From: Carnegiea gigantea
Lineage: Eukaryota > Streptophyta > Magnoliopsida > Caryophyllales > Cactaceae
Assembly (NCBI GenBank): GCA_029747015.1
Contig: JAKOGI010000082.1
Span: forward strand, 1,215,501 to 1,279,500
Reading direction: 5' to 3'
Length of the DNA stretch: 64,000 bases
Shown here piece after piece: positions 48,390 through 60,454 of the stretch; the first letter of the stretch is position 1, and the number at the start of each line of letters is the position of its first letter. Both the position numbers and the translations under genes were made by a program. The notes under the pieces were generated by a model. It did no database searches and was not told where the DNA came from. It saw nothing but the letters and a program-made list of their open reading frames with translations.

Positions 48390-50458
48390 CTAGTATGGGC
48401 ACGTGCTTTGCACGGAGCATGTTCAAATAGATATTTTGTAGACATGTTATCGAAATAATAAATAAATAGTTATGGTAGATATGATTAATATTATAATTTA
48501 GATGAGATAATGGAAAAACTCAATGAAAAAGTTAAGTATACAGCAACTTTGTGCATAACCAATAGGATTAATAATTGAAAACTATATGATTGTGAAAAAA
48601 GTTTATGTAAGTGTGATGGAGACAGTAGATAGTAAATTTGTTACAAAACACGCTAAATTGGGTGATGATAGATTAATCTATGACGCCAATGACAAAAAAC
48701 TCACCTCTTCCTCTTGTTGTTGAACAAAAATTTATAAAGTCATTAATTGTCTAGTGAATTTAGGTAAAAATTATTTTGAAGTTAGTTTAGTTTGAGTTTC
48801 GCATGCAACAGAAATAAAATTTATCTTTCAATGAAAATAATTTGAATATTATATTTATACTAATATATAACTTTTTTGACTATTTAAAATGGCCTATTAG
48901 GGGGTGCTAATATAATTATGTATTCATAGTTTGTACATTTGGTTTTCATGTCAACTCAATCATTTCATAGGTTTTGATATAAACTTCCCATGCCCTTATG
49001 TTGTCTTGCAAGAGATAGATTGAGTTCAGATTTGTGGGTTGAGATATTTCTTAGTTTAAAGTGTTATGGCGATTTGGGGCATTTTATTTTAAACGGTAAA
49101 AGATTAATTATAATTTTAGGTGTTTTATGAGGAGAATTTGATTACTGGATTTGTATGGCTTAAAAGAAAATGAAAATTATTTCATTTTTTCTTGTGCGTT
49201 AAATAGATTAGATTTTGGTCAATTTATTTGAAACGTTAAAAAATTAATTATACTTTTAAGATTTACATGAATTAAATTTAATTATAAGATATGTATTATT
49301 TGAAACAAAAAGAAAAATATTTCGTTTATTTCCTTCTGTTAAATAGATTATATTAAATGTGAAAGAAATTCAAATTCACAGGCCTAACATGATGATCGTG
49401 TTTTATTTTTAATTTTTTTATATTTCACGTTCAACCCTTCCAATATGCTATATTATGTCTACAATATGTAATTTTTCATCACAACCCTTACATCTATATG
49501 ATCATAACTAATATTGACTGTGTTATCAAATTCAAAGAGAAAGATAACAGCAAAGATAACTACAACAACAACAATAGTAATAATTGAAATAATCATGAAA
49601 ATCATATTTATATTTATATTATCTCTAATTATTCATGCTCAAATGTATATTTGTATCGAAAAAGACAAAATAATAATAATAATAATAATCATCATCATCA
49701 TGGAAATCAAAAATGTCTATTATTTCTATATAAATGTGTATGTTATATTATGTGTTAACAATAAGGTGTCAGATAAAGTTTTACGGCTTGTTCAGTAATT
49801 ACAATTTGGTTTTCTTAAGTTAAAACTTCTAAAACATGAACTTATTCAATAATAATAAAATAATAAAAACTTTTATATCCATTAGAATCCCTTAATCTCT
49901 CTTTGATAATTAGATGATCATGATTAATATTGATCATGTTATCAAATTCAAAGGGGAAGATAATATCGCCAACAACGACAATGACGATAATAACAACAAC
50001 AGTAATAATGAAAATAATCATGGAAATCATATTTATTTTTCTATTATCTCTGATAATACATGCTCAAATTTATATTTGTATCGAAAAATACAAAATATTA
50101 ATAATAATCCTTGAAATCAAGAATGTTTAGTATTTCTTTATAATTGTGTTATATTATGTGTTAATGATAAGGTGTCACATAAGATTTTACAACTTGTTCA
50201 GTAATTATAATTTGGTTTCCTTAAGTTAAAATGGGCAATATGAGCCACAATAGGCAATACAATATATTGAGGGAGAGAGATTATTGTATGTACTATCTAT
50301 TGAGGTGGTTATCGAGATAAATCCAATAGCTCAGATTGTTTAAGATTTTGATCCAACGATTGTGAAGTAACATATATCCGAAATGCACTCTCATGTTAGC
50401 ATTTTTCATTTCCTCAACACTTAGACCCTTATACATTTTAGCATTTATAATATAAAGA
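48390..50458 (-). mobile_element. Non-autonomous Helitron 3
   Basis: It has the same signature as the 12.8-19.8 kb pair: minus-strand start TCTTTATATTATAAATGC, end hairpin CGTGC-AAA-GCACG then CTAG, inserted between A and T. No RepHel frame. It contains a diverged internal duplication (49500-49825 and 49916-50231). Confidence 0.82.
49500..50231. repeat. Diverged tandem duplication inside Helitron 3
   Basis: About 320 bp at 49500-49825 recurs at 49916-50231. Both start GATCAT, share TGTTATCAAATTCAAAG, then AAC/AAT trinucleotide runs, TCATGCTCAAAT or a close variant, and GTTCAGTAATTA. The offset is 416 bp. Confidence 0.8.
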
Positions 50459-51878
50459 TATAAACAAAGTGTGGTTATTTGACTCAAGTGGACCTTGCAT
50501 TTTAGAGATAGTCATTATTTATTGAATAAGAAAATACGATTGGTTCAGCTAGGACCACTCCCTCCTTTGTCAAATTTTACTTGCCTCCTACCATATGAAT
50601 TGAATTACCAACCACTCATCCAAAAAAAAAAAAAAACAATAAAAAAAAAGAGGAGTGGGAAGTTAGTCATGACACTTGTTTTGATTTTAGAATTATACGT
50701 AATTGAGTATTGTAAAGTTCTACTAATTGTGATTTGGAGTTCTTGAAATTATATAATGGTAAAATTCTAGTAATTTACCATTCTTGTAATTAGATGATTG
50801 TAAAATTTTAATTTAAAGAATTTCTTAAATCAATCATTGGCAAGTCTATCAATATATTATTTTAGCCATATTGTCGACTTTTATCAAAATTGATGAACCT
50901 TTTTATTAAAAAAAAAACGATAGTATTCTAAACACGAACATGCAATTCGAATATACTCACCCGTTTAAAAATAACCAGGAAAAAACAAGCGTCCCTACTG
51001 ATTTCAAAACTCAAAAGGAGCAGCCACTTCTCTCAGCTAGCTGCCGCAGGGCCGCAGATATTTGATAAATCACAATTTTGAAGATAAATTTGACAAAGCT
51101 GCTAAGTTTATTTATAGTTCTGTTAAAAACAAAAGGTTCATTGACATTAATTTTGACGAAAGAAGTGGTAGGCTTCGAATCCCATCACAGCTGATAAAAA
51201 AGAGTTACATGCAACTTGAGGCCGTAAACTTGTGCCACATTGATATCATCTCAGTCCATACTCCATACAGAAACGACATGCTGAAAAAGACCAGAGATGG
51301 GGTTAGGAGAAAGAGACAAAGAGATTAGAATATCTATGAATCCGGGCTAATCGAGAATAAAAGAATGTGCAGATTGGTACTCAAAAGAAGTGGTAGGCTC
51401 CTAATCCATCCCACACTCTCAATTTATGGCTCTCTCAATCTCTCTCTTCCAGTCATCTTCCTAGTTGTAGTTCTTTTTTTCAGTTGACTTTCGAAAGTAA
51501 TATGCCAAAAGCAGACCAAATTGACTAAATTGAGGGATTAGGCTCATAGATAGTTTGTTATATCGAGAAAGATTTAAATTTGACACATTTTCTAGTAACT
51601 TTATCATGCATCGATTTCAAAACATGAAAAAACTTAACCGACAATTGTAATAGTAGAGTATTATATTTTGTGTATTATTTTATCTGTATTTTTTTAGTAT
51701 AAATGATGATGAATGTTAGTAAGTGAACGCCCCTTATCCTGTTAGTAGGTGAACACCCTGATTCAAATGTCTAGATCCATCATTATCATAAGTGGGAGAG
51801 TTTAGTAAGGAGGAGGCCAATTGTGGGCATGGTGAATTATGTTAGGCTTTTTATATACAAGTCAATTTAGATTGGTAT
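50459..51878. other. Intergenic region, no gene seen
   Basis: Open frames at 50495-50746 and 51062-51328 have no recognised domain. The latter (88 codons, KNKRFIDINFDERSGRLRIP) looks protein-like but lacks family or splice support. Otherwise AT-rich. Confidence 0.45.
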
Positions 51879-52050
51879 TTTTTTTTTTTTTTTTGGTCTT
51901 GAATCATCCACTTCACTGCAATTGAACTATTGTTGGCACAATAAGGGATATAACTATCTAATCACACATTTTATTCATTCACAAGATTCGAACCCAAAAC
52001 CTTATTTAAGGTGAACAAGTGTCAAACAATTTGAATGGACATGTATTGAT
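51879..52050 (-). mobile_element. tRNA-derived SINE, copy B
   Basis: A 172-bp element with target duplication AGATTGGTAT (51869-51878 and 52051-52060). The minus strand has TTGTTTGACACTTGTTCACC, then the B box GGTTCGAATC, and ends in poly-A. Same family as copy A. Confidence 0.85.
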
Positions 52051-52379
52051 AGATTGGTATATTGTTATGCTGGTAAGTATGTTAGATTTTTTTTGGTACG
52101 AGATTTAAAAAGTCCATTTTCTACATTTTATACTGATCTCATGATCGACCAATTAACCAAAAAAAAAAAAGTTCAAATATTGAAACACTCCCTCGGCCTT
52201 GAAGTTGAGATCATGTTTGTAATATTCATGAAGCGTTATATGATGCGGCAAGTGTCCTCTCGTTGTAATTAAATTTCAACATAAACCTAATAATTGTGTT
52301 TATCCACAGATAGATCAGAAAAAGGAGGGGGGAAAAGGAGAGCTCTAATGTCATTTGACCACTTTCTATAGACGAAAAC

Positions 52380-52383
<4 letters not shown>

Positions 52384-52411
<28 letters not shown>

Positions 52412-52568
52412 GGGTCTTGAATTCTTTATTTCATTAGAATCAAACTATTTTGTCCGGACAAGGGGTAGAGTTCTCAAATCATAAATTTTCTCAATTCACA
52501 AGATTCGAATCTGAGATTTTGCTTGAAGAGAATAAATGTCAAATCAGTTGAACCAACTTATATTGCTA
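52384..52568 (-). mobile_element. tRNA-derived SINE, copy C
   Basis: About 185 bp, longer because of a poly-A of about 28 (poly-T in plus orientation). The flanks AAAACAAGG and AAAATAAGA form an imperfect target duplication. The B-box position reads AGATTCGAAT. Confidence 0.78.
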
Positions 52569-52860
52569 AAAATAAGATTATTTCAAAAGACATATGTTTT
52601 CTCCCCTATTTTCTCTCCCAAACTTCCCATGGCCCGAAGTTGGATGCTCCAATGAATAATGAGACTTCCAACAGGGAAATGTTCTATTGTATGTACCCCA
52701 TCTATAAGAAAAAGAGTAGCTCATTAATTTCAAAATCTTATTACTAAAACGAAATATAAAAAACTGTCACTGATTAAAAAAAAGAGCAAATAACAGAGTG
52801 AATTAATTCAATACCTGTCTTTTATCCAACTGTTTCATAAGTAAATCGTATCGTTAATTT

Positions 52861-53520
52861 CATGTATTGTTTTACAGTTAATCGAAATCATTGAGACCAC
52901 CCTTATTTCCACATATTATTCCATAATCAGTTAAAACTATACAGGCCCTGATCTTTTCGTTGGTAAATTTTAATTTATCAACTTTAACCCATTTCAACCT
53001 ACCTCACCAATTTCAATAAAAAAATACTCACTTCAACCTACTTTCTCCCATTTTAACCAACTTCTATACATCATATAAAAAAATTTCTACTTCAATCAAC
53101 TTTAATAAAAAATATCCATTTTAACCAACTTCTATCAATCTCAACCAACTTTATCCACTTTTTAACCCATATTTTCCAACCAAAAAAAAAAAAACCAGGC
53201 CCACAGTATACATACCATCCTTGTTTATTTTGAGGAACAGGGGAGGCTGCAAGTTGCTTTCAAAAGCAACAGGGATGACCAAGACACTATGCAGATTCAT
53301 TCTAGGGGCAGAGAAAAGGAGACAAAACAGTCACATGGGCACGTTTAAGTGAGACCCATAGAGATCCTTTGCAAAATGTCCCTATTCCATATTCCTTCTC
53401 CCCCTATCCTTCCAAATTGATAATGACAAAAACACATTCATTTCACTAAAATCTGATCAACCTTTGTGAACAATTTATACTGAATCATTCAGCTACTTGC
53501 TTTCTCACTGCAAAAGTTTT
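52861..53520. repeat. Segmental repeat, copy 2, with a MITE inside
   Basis: Matches 43132-43540 in the same orientation, interrupted by the MITE at 52944-53202. Copy 1 has no such insert, so the MITE arrived after the copies separated. Confidence 0.8.
52944..53202. mobile_element. MITE of the TGTTCTTTT family, copy 2
   Basis: The inverted ends are GGCCCTGATCTTTTCGTTGG and, read from the right, GGGCCTGGTTTT then GGTTGG. A 3-bp direct repeat ACA flanks it (52941-52943 and 53203-53205), a size typical of PIF/Harbinger elements. The interior is CAACTTTAACCCATTTCAAC-like short words, as in 47713-47928. Absent from the paralogous segment at 43.2 kb. Confidence 0.72.
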
Positions 53521-53580
53521 ACAATCTTAGCCCTCTATTCATCATGATCCGCCACCAAAAAGAAAGTAAAGCAGTTCGAT

Positions 53581-53709
53581 CTGAGACCGTCTCACGACAA
53601 CTTATTGAGAGACGTAAGATTACATTAGTCCATATTCTTAGTAACTTTCTTACTTTCATTACATTCATATTAGTTGTCTCGCAATAAATTATCGTGAAAC
53701 GCTCTCATA
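53581..53709. repeat. Short inverted repeat (MITE-like)
   Basis: CTGAGACCGTCTCACGACAA...GAGAGAC at 53581-53613 is matched in reverse complement at about 53675-53709 (TGTCTCGCAATAAATTATCG...). The loop is about 60 bp. Family unknown. Confidence 0.6.
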
Positions 53710-53823
53710 CAAAAATTTGCAAAAAGTAATACCATTTACCCCCAAGAGAACAGAAAAAGAAACAAAAAACAAAAACAAAAATTGGATTTTTCCCACCTAT
53801 GGAATTGGAACCAGCTGTTTCCA

Positions 53824-55714
53824 TCAATAATCTGCACAAAACAACAAATGTGTACAGCTATGCATATCAGAAAAATTCAAGAAAACAATTATAGTAATTT
53901 CTGAGGGGTAGAATGGTAAAGAAAAATCAAAAATGTGAGAGTTGATTACATACCATCATCCTTCTTCTTCAACCCTTTAAGAAACAGTACACAAATAATC
54001 AAGAAACCCAGACTAGCTGTCCCCCCTACAATAATAGCCACAGTCTTCCCAGTATTTTGTCCAGAACCTACACCATGAATCACTTCAACATCATCCCAAA
54101 AATTCACATTCATTGAAAATCCCCATTTAATTCCATAAATGCCCAACATTTAAACTCAGTCACACGGGGGTGGTGGGGAAGGGAAGTTAGAAAGGATAAC
54201 TTGCACAAAAAGCTTTGAAAAAAAAAAAAAACCCCCCAAATTTAACATTTTTAATGCCATATCTGCTAGCAATTATTACAAACCAGAGGAGAAGAAGTTG
54301 CCCACAAATGAAATGCCCAGAACTTTAGCCTATCTGGGTTCCTACCACATGTAATGCAATGTAATGTAACAATACTTCATAAGCTATACAAATTTTATTT
54401 TATTTTTTTTGTTTTGGATGCTCCCTTTTACTAGAGTTGAGCTAGTGTGAGCCCAATTGAAAATAGAGTTATTTCATTACAGATTTTCTCCATTCATAAG
54501 ACTCGAATCCGAAATCTTATTTAAGAAAAACAAGTGTCAAATCAGTTAAATCAAAATGTGTTGGTAACTATACAAATTTTGTAAGTTACACACAATTTGT
54601 GTCCTAGGATGTGCATATGTGACACTAATAATACTACTTCTGTCCTTCCTAGTAGTACTAGGGGATTGAAGAACGCTTTCTAAGTTATAACTTATAAGGT
54701 GGCTAGATTACTATAACAATAAGGGTTTTTCCTTTCCAAATTCAAAGCAGAGCAGATGGACACTTTTTTCTTAAAAAAAAAAAATGAATTTCTGGCTCTG
54801 CCACTAACCATCCCCCGTTTAAATGACGCGAGAGGAGATTAGGTGACTGTAACATAAAAACCCGAATTTACCCGAATTTAAAGAGGTCAAAGTATACGCA
54901 GTCTTATCTTTTTTTTTAAAAAAAAGAGTCAAATCGTACCTGAGGAATAACCAGATGAAGAATAAGATGAAGATTTGGTAGGAACCCCATTAGGGTAGTA
55001 GCTATAACTAATGAAGCACTTGTGCAAATACACTTGAGCAGATAAAGAGCTACCACATTCGACCTGAGCTTTCTCAACAGCACTCTTAACACACTGTCCA
55101 CAATCAGCAGTGCCCAAATCCCCTTCACACTGTCCTAAGACAAACACAGACTGATAATTTGTGGCATAGAACCCATTCCCACTGGCTAACCCATTTTGCA
55201 TCACAGTTAGGGCAGTGTCCCTTCTCATCTCAAACCCTGACCCAGCCACATTTGTCCTACTACAATCCTTGTATAACAGCTGCAGCCCTGAAATCTGGGT
55301 GAACCCAGATGGCTCATACAACATGTAACACCCTAAAAGCTGAACCCTAGCAGCTGTCACTTTTCCACACAGTTGGTCACTTAACTGGGGTATTTTACTC
55401 ACACAATTGTAGCAATCTGCATTGCTTAGGTCACCCCTACATTGGTATAACCCTGAAATTGTCACCTGAGACCCACTTGAGGTGGTCTTGAAGAACTTGG
55501 ATCTTGAGGATTGTTGGATTAGGGATGTGAATAGGGAAGACAATGATTGGGAGTATACCCCAGTTGGATCTGATAAGGCTTGTTTTGAACACCCTTTGTA
55601 CACCAAAGTGGTGTAGTCAGGGCCAGATTTGGAATTGGAAAGTTGGGTTAGTTCAAGGGTTGTAACAATGAAGATGAGAAGATATACATAAAATTTCCCA
55701 CATGAAAAGCCCAT
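53824..55714 (-). CDS. Plasmodesmata-located protein-like, double DUF26 membrane protein
   Basis: Three exons on the minus strand, 54940-55714, 53954-54067 and 53824-53831, encode 298 aa. A signal peptide covers about residues 1-28 (GKFYVYLLIFIVTTLEL). Two DUF26 (Gnk2-type) domains follow, with C-x8-C-x2-C cores CRGDLSNADCYNC (about 93-105) and CEGDLGTADCGQC (about 197-209). A Ser/Tyr-rich linker leads to one transmembrane helix at about 267-289 (TVAIIVGGTASLGFLIICVL) and a short KKKDDDY tail. This is the architecture and length of the PDLP family, single-pass receptor-like proteins at plasmodesmata that promote callose deposition and are tied to salicylic-acid defence and viral movement. There is no kinase domain, so it is not a CRK. 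The last coding exon is only eight bases. It looks nearest PDLP2/PDLP3 from memory. Confidence 0.92.
54397..54567 (-). mobile_element. tRNA-derived SINE, copy D
   Basis: A 171-bp element in intron 1 of the PDLP-like gene, with a 13-bp exact target duplication CTATACAAATTTT (54384-54396 and 54568-54580). The minus strand has TTTAACTGATTTGACACTTG, then GGATTCGAGTC, and ends in an interrupted poly-A. It is in the same orientation as the host gene. Confidence 0.87.
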
Positions 55715-56142
55715 CTTTTTTGTTTTTGGGTGGGAATCAAATCATGGTTGGGGATCTTTGGAGAGTGACTTTTTAGGGGAAAATGAGAGGTGGGTTTCGG
55801 CTCAGAAATGGGGATTTTGATTGATTGGCTCAAATCTGAGAGGTTTTGCTCTGTTCTTGCAGGTGAGGGTTTTTCTATCGAGGGGGATTTAGAGTTACTA
55901 GTTGGGATTGAAGGGGCGTTTCACACTCACCACCAATTTGGGTTTTCTGGGTTTTGTATTTCTGGGGTTGGCTTACTTTTGTTTTGCCCAGCTTTTGAGA
56001 GGAGGAGGAGGAGGAGGATGAGCGGCGTATCTTTCTCTCTCTCCTTCTCTCAGAAACCGTGCACAGACAATGAACTGTCGTACATAAAACAATACCAGTG
56101 ACAAAAGTTGAATAGTAATTAAAAATTAGGAGGTATTTAAAA

Positions 56143-56735
56143 TGGCTGTCGCTATATAATAATTATTATAAATAAGTAAGTTCATCGTATATTTATTATA
56201 TAATGATCAGAATTGTTGATTTATTTTAATTTTTAAATGAACAAAAATGTTTTATAAAAATTATAAAATATTTATAAATTTTGAGGAAATAATATTTTTG
56301 TAGGGCTTATATGGAGTTTGATCTGTATCACTGTTAACTGTTAAATTTTTCGACAACCCTTCATATTTTCCAGTTGCTGTTCAAAAACTTCTGGCGACAT
56401 GGTCAAGTTGGGCTACAAAAAATTTCCGACGACCCTTCATTGACTTCTCACCGGATTTGTATTTGCCCGATTTGACCATGTTGTCGGAATTTTTTGAACG
56501 GTAACCGAAAAATATGAAGGGCCATCGGAAAATTTGAAGATTGAAGCGTATCAAACTCCAACAAGTCTTACAAAAATATTTTTTTCTCAAAATTTATAAA
56601 TATTTCATGATTTTTATAATGCATTTTTTTTCATTTAAATACTAAAATAAATCAACGGTTTAGATTGTATTATAATAAATATACGATCTAGATTTACCTA
56701 ATTATGGTGATTGTCGTATACTGATAACCACTATA
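56143..56735. mobile_element. Large foldback element, near-palindrome of about 590 bp
   Basis: The left half reads inwards through TCGTATATTTATTAT, GTTGATTTATTTTA, AAATATTTATAAATTTTGAG and GGAGTTTGAT. The reverse complement of the right half gives the same order (TCGTATATTTATTAT, GTTGATTTATTTTA, GAAATATTTATAAATTTTGAG, GGAGTTTGAT). The symmetry continues to the centre near 56440 (GACATGGTCAA opposite TTGACCATGT). It begins about 430 bp upstream of the PDLP-like start codon. No coding capacity. Confidence 0.8.
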
Positions 56736-56942
56736 AGTTTTTGCTAAAAAATTAATACTAATAAATTAATGAGTACTAATCTACGAAAATATTAAAAATT
56801 GCATAATTAAGATTACACCAGAAGTATATGACCATAACCATTTGCATATTTCGAGTGTCAGACCTTTTGGTTTTTCCCCCCTTAATACTAATGTCGAATT
56901 TAGGTTTATATATACCAATTTGAATTAATAAGACTTTCTATG

Positions 56943-57661
56943 GCCATGTTTGACAATCAGATATTAGTTATTACTTGATTGTATTAACTGTTTAATTTAG
57001 TTAATTGCATTAGCTATTTGTGAAAAAAATATTTGGTGAAACTAATTATTTCTAACAAATCTATTTGATAAAATTTCACTTATGCCCATTACTCAATTTT
57101 ATTATTTTGTAACAAAATAATTTTTCATTTGATATTTATTTTTCTGTTCAATATGAATTATGAATTGAGACTTATGTGATACATACAATTACATTTATAC
57201 CTTTTCCTAAATTTAGTATTTATTATCAAAATATTTTTTTATGGTCAAATGCTTTCTTTTTTAATAGCAATTGAAATTATATGATATAAAAATATTTATA
57301 TATCATGTAAGACTAACTAACATAAATTATTTATCAAATTAAGAAAGTGTTAAAATTAGAAGAATTATCTTCAACATCATGACCATCCACAATTCTTGTC
57401 CCAACAGAGAAAAAATTGAAAAATTTAAAGTATAAACATCCAATATTTGAAAATATCATTTGTAAATGACATTTAATGTAAATTTGTCCAAATTATAAAG
57501 TTAGTATGGTCATTGTAATAATAAACATCCAAAAACTCTTTGAAAAAACTATCGTAAAGAGCTTTTTGGGTATAAAAAGCTAAACAACTAACAGTCTAAA
57601 TAACTTTTTGGCCAAAGTCAAACAACTAATACGCTCCAAAAAGCTATTTACCAAACATGAC
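56943..57661. mobile_element. Probable hAT-type MITE
   Basis: The left end is GGCCATGTTTGACAAT. The right end, read inward, is GGTCATGTTTGGTAAATAGC. The last part also has CTAAACAACTAACAGTCTAA. Similar to the element at 1134-2177. No clean 8-bp target duplication found, so the ends may be off by a few bases. Confidence 0.5.
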
Positions 57662-60300
57662 CATGTCTCTTCATATGTAAGAATTCTATTTTACTCTTTT
57701 GTAGAAGTATTAATCTCTCTTTTTATGAGGGTTGTGTCCAATCGGTTTGGTCTAACACATTTGATGAGCATTGGTTTTGAAATCGCTGTAGTATGGATCG
57801 TGAGAATCTCTATCAAAAGTAAATATGCAAAATCATAAAAGATTATTCATGATGAGATTGTTATAAATTTGAAGTTGAATGTCAGTAAGATTTGTATTCA
57901 TTATTTGAAAGTTGAATTTCATATTTAAGTTTTAGGCCTACAATTGTTCATTCACGATTTTAATTGTAAGTGTCGTTTGACATATTATTAATAAAATTAT
58001 CATGTTTAATTAAGAAATATTATTTGCTAAGCTATATACAAAGTTAGCTAGGATTGTTTGATACATCACTCATTCTTAGATGAAATCATTTCATACAAGA
58101 TATATGGAAAGAATGAGTCTAAAATGATTTATTTAAGAGATTTCAGGGTGACTTGTTAAACTGGTATGACTAATAACTTGTTTAGAGATAACTCTAATAA
58201 AAGTTCATTCTAAATGAATTATTAATCATCCCGGAAATTACATATAAGCTCCACTATATCGCGTAACTGAGTTGGTCGCACTATGAGTGTCATGCAACAC
58301 CTTCTGCTTGTTCACCGAAACTAACATTTGATCCTTTATTAAGCTAAAATTGAATTAACTATTGAAATAAAATAAATAATTCTTCCAACACCAATTTTTA
58401 TTTCTGCTCACAAGACTTAATTCTAAAAATAAAACTATTATTTTTGTCGGAATTTGGTACTTCACAGTTAAAATTGGTTTACTGTTTGAAAGAAACAGGT
58501 GCAAAAAATGGTTTAATTAAATCCTGAACTGCCTAAATCATAGGACATAATAGTGTTTGACTATAATAATAAGAGGTTTTCATAGGTGGACGAGATATGT
58601 TTACAGTGGGGGGAAAGCTGTTGGTTGGGTTAGAGTCGAGACTGGACAAAGAATCTGTTTTCTGTGAGTTGGCAGGTAAAGTTTGTGTGAAAAAACAGAC
58701 AGTTTTGACCCAAGGTGCACAACTCTTAAGTAGGGGGTTTGAATCTCAAGGTTTGTTATGCCATTGCATTTGTGTGTTTAGGATTTGGTGATGACTTGTC
58801 TAGATGAAAGCAGATCTCTATACATGTCCATCTGTAATTCACAAACTCAATTTTTGTCTCATAGGATAGGATTAGTGTCATAAATACCGTACCGTACTGT
58901 CTGATATCGGCCGAAGCGTATCGTACCGGTTAAGAAGCAGTACAAGTTATTATCCGATATTGTACCAGTTAATATCGCTCTGTACCATTAAATACTAAGC
59001 GGTACCGATATTTTCAATCTAATTCATAAAGTTTATCGTTGAGATTTGAGTATGCTTTAGTTATGTTTTTCATCAATCAAATGGAGTCATACTTGACCAA
59101 TGTAACTTGGAGCGGGGTTTGGGTTGATTTTAATCACTATTCCAAAAGTTGGTAGCCACCTTTGTACTTTCCATCACCCACTTTATATACTAGAAAATAT
59201 AAATTTCTAATTTGTGCGCGATGTTATTTCTCTTTAAATTTAGAAATAGCATCGCTGTAACCATGAGTTGGTAACTGACTTTCCATCTCCACATCACAGT
59301 TTTTGTCATTCCTTCTAGATGGAATTTCATTCCGATTTCAATTTTTTTGAGGACTTTGTTTGTACAATAGTATGTATTCGACATCTAAATATGATAGAAG
59401 TACCAATAAAATATTTAACTATAATTACATAATTGTAGTATGTATGATTACAAATTTAAATTCAAAAACCAAAAAATATGAATACATTTACAAAGAAGCA
59501 TATTCATGCCAAAAAAAGTTCATGAAAAAATCAATAAAACATACATGCTCCTATAAGCTTTCAAAATTACATAAGTGTTTACATATTAAAGATTGTCGAT
59601 ATGATCAATGCATGTAAACCAATGTATACGTATGTATACCTAACAACTGAAAGTATACACTTTCAGGTATATGATATTATTCACTGTTAAATATAAATAC
59701 TTACTTGAAATGGGGTGCCTACTCCCACTTCCGTCACATGCTTCGATGAAAGGACAATTTCTTATAAGGATTCATTTCAATCATGTCGTCATTATTATTG
59801 TTTAAATTCAACATGAATAATTTGCAATGACCCATAATATTAGGAATATTTTAATAAAATTTCAATTTATAAAGTATGATATATTTTTTAAATCTATATT
59901 TAAACATGCCCTCAACAAAAAATCCATAGTTAAGTATCAACAATAAATAGAACTACACTACTTATTTGGATTTGGCAATAAATTGAATTATTATTATTTT
60001 TCAATTAAAGTCTGAAAAATCAATACAGATTGGTTAGATTATTTGGTACTTATTTTCATTAAGCAATGTTTTAAGTATACTAAAACTTATAAATATAGAA
60101 AAATTTGTGATGGCAGAGTTGATATATAGCTGCTTGATTCCAATTGAATCCAAGATCAAAGGAAAACTATTTTTTCAAAAAAAACAAGAAAAAAAAAAAA
60201 GAACATAGGCTGTCTTCCTCCGCCAAATACCCGCCACCGACCATTTAAAACAACCGGCAGTCAGAAAAACTTCCCCATTTGCGGTGGCGCCCTTCGATTA
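57662..60300. other. Intergenic region, no gene seen
   Basis: AT-rich, with only short unremarkable open frames. A tRNA B-box-like GGGGTTTGAATCTCAAGG near 58735 could be a SINE remnant. About 58886-59015 has repeated TACCG/TATCGG words in inverted arrangement (AATACCGTACCG and, from the right, AATATCGGTACCG), probably an old MITE. Confidence 0.45.
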
Positions 60301-60454
60301 CTCTGTGCGCTTTTCCCACCCTAATTTCTCTCTCTTCGTGTTTCTCTCTCTATCCATCCTCTCATGAATTTCGCACTCAAGGATTCTAGGGTTTGATGAT
60401 CTCATTCGGCGCAGCATCAATCCTGGAAGGATCATCAAACCTTCAAATTCCACC

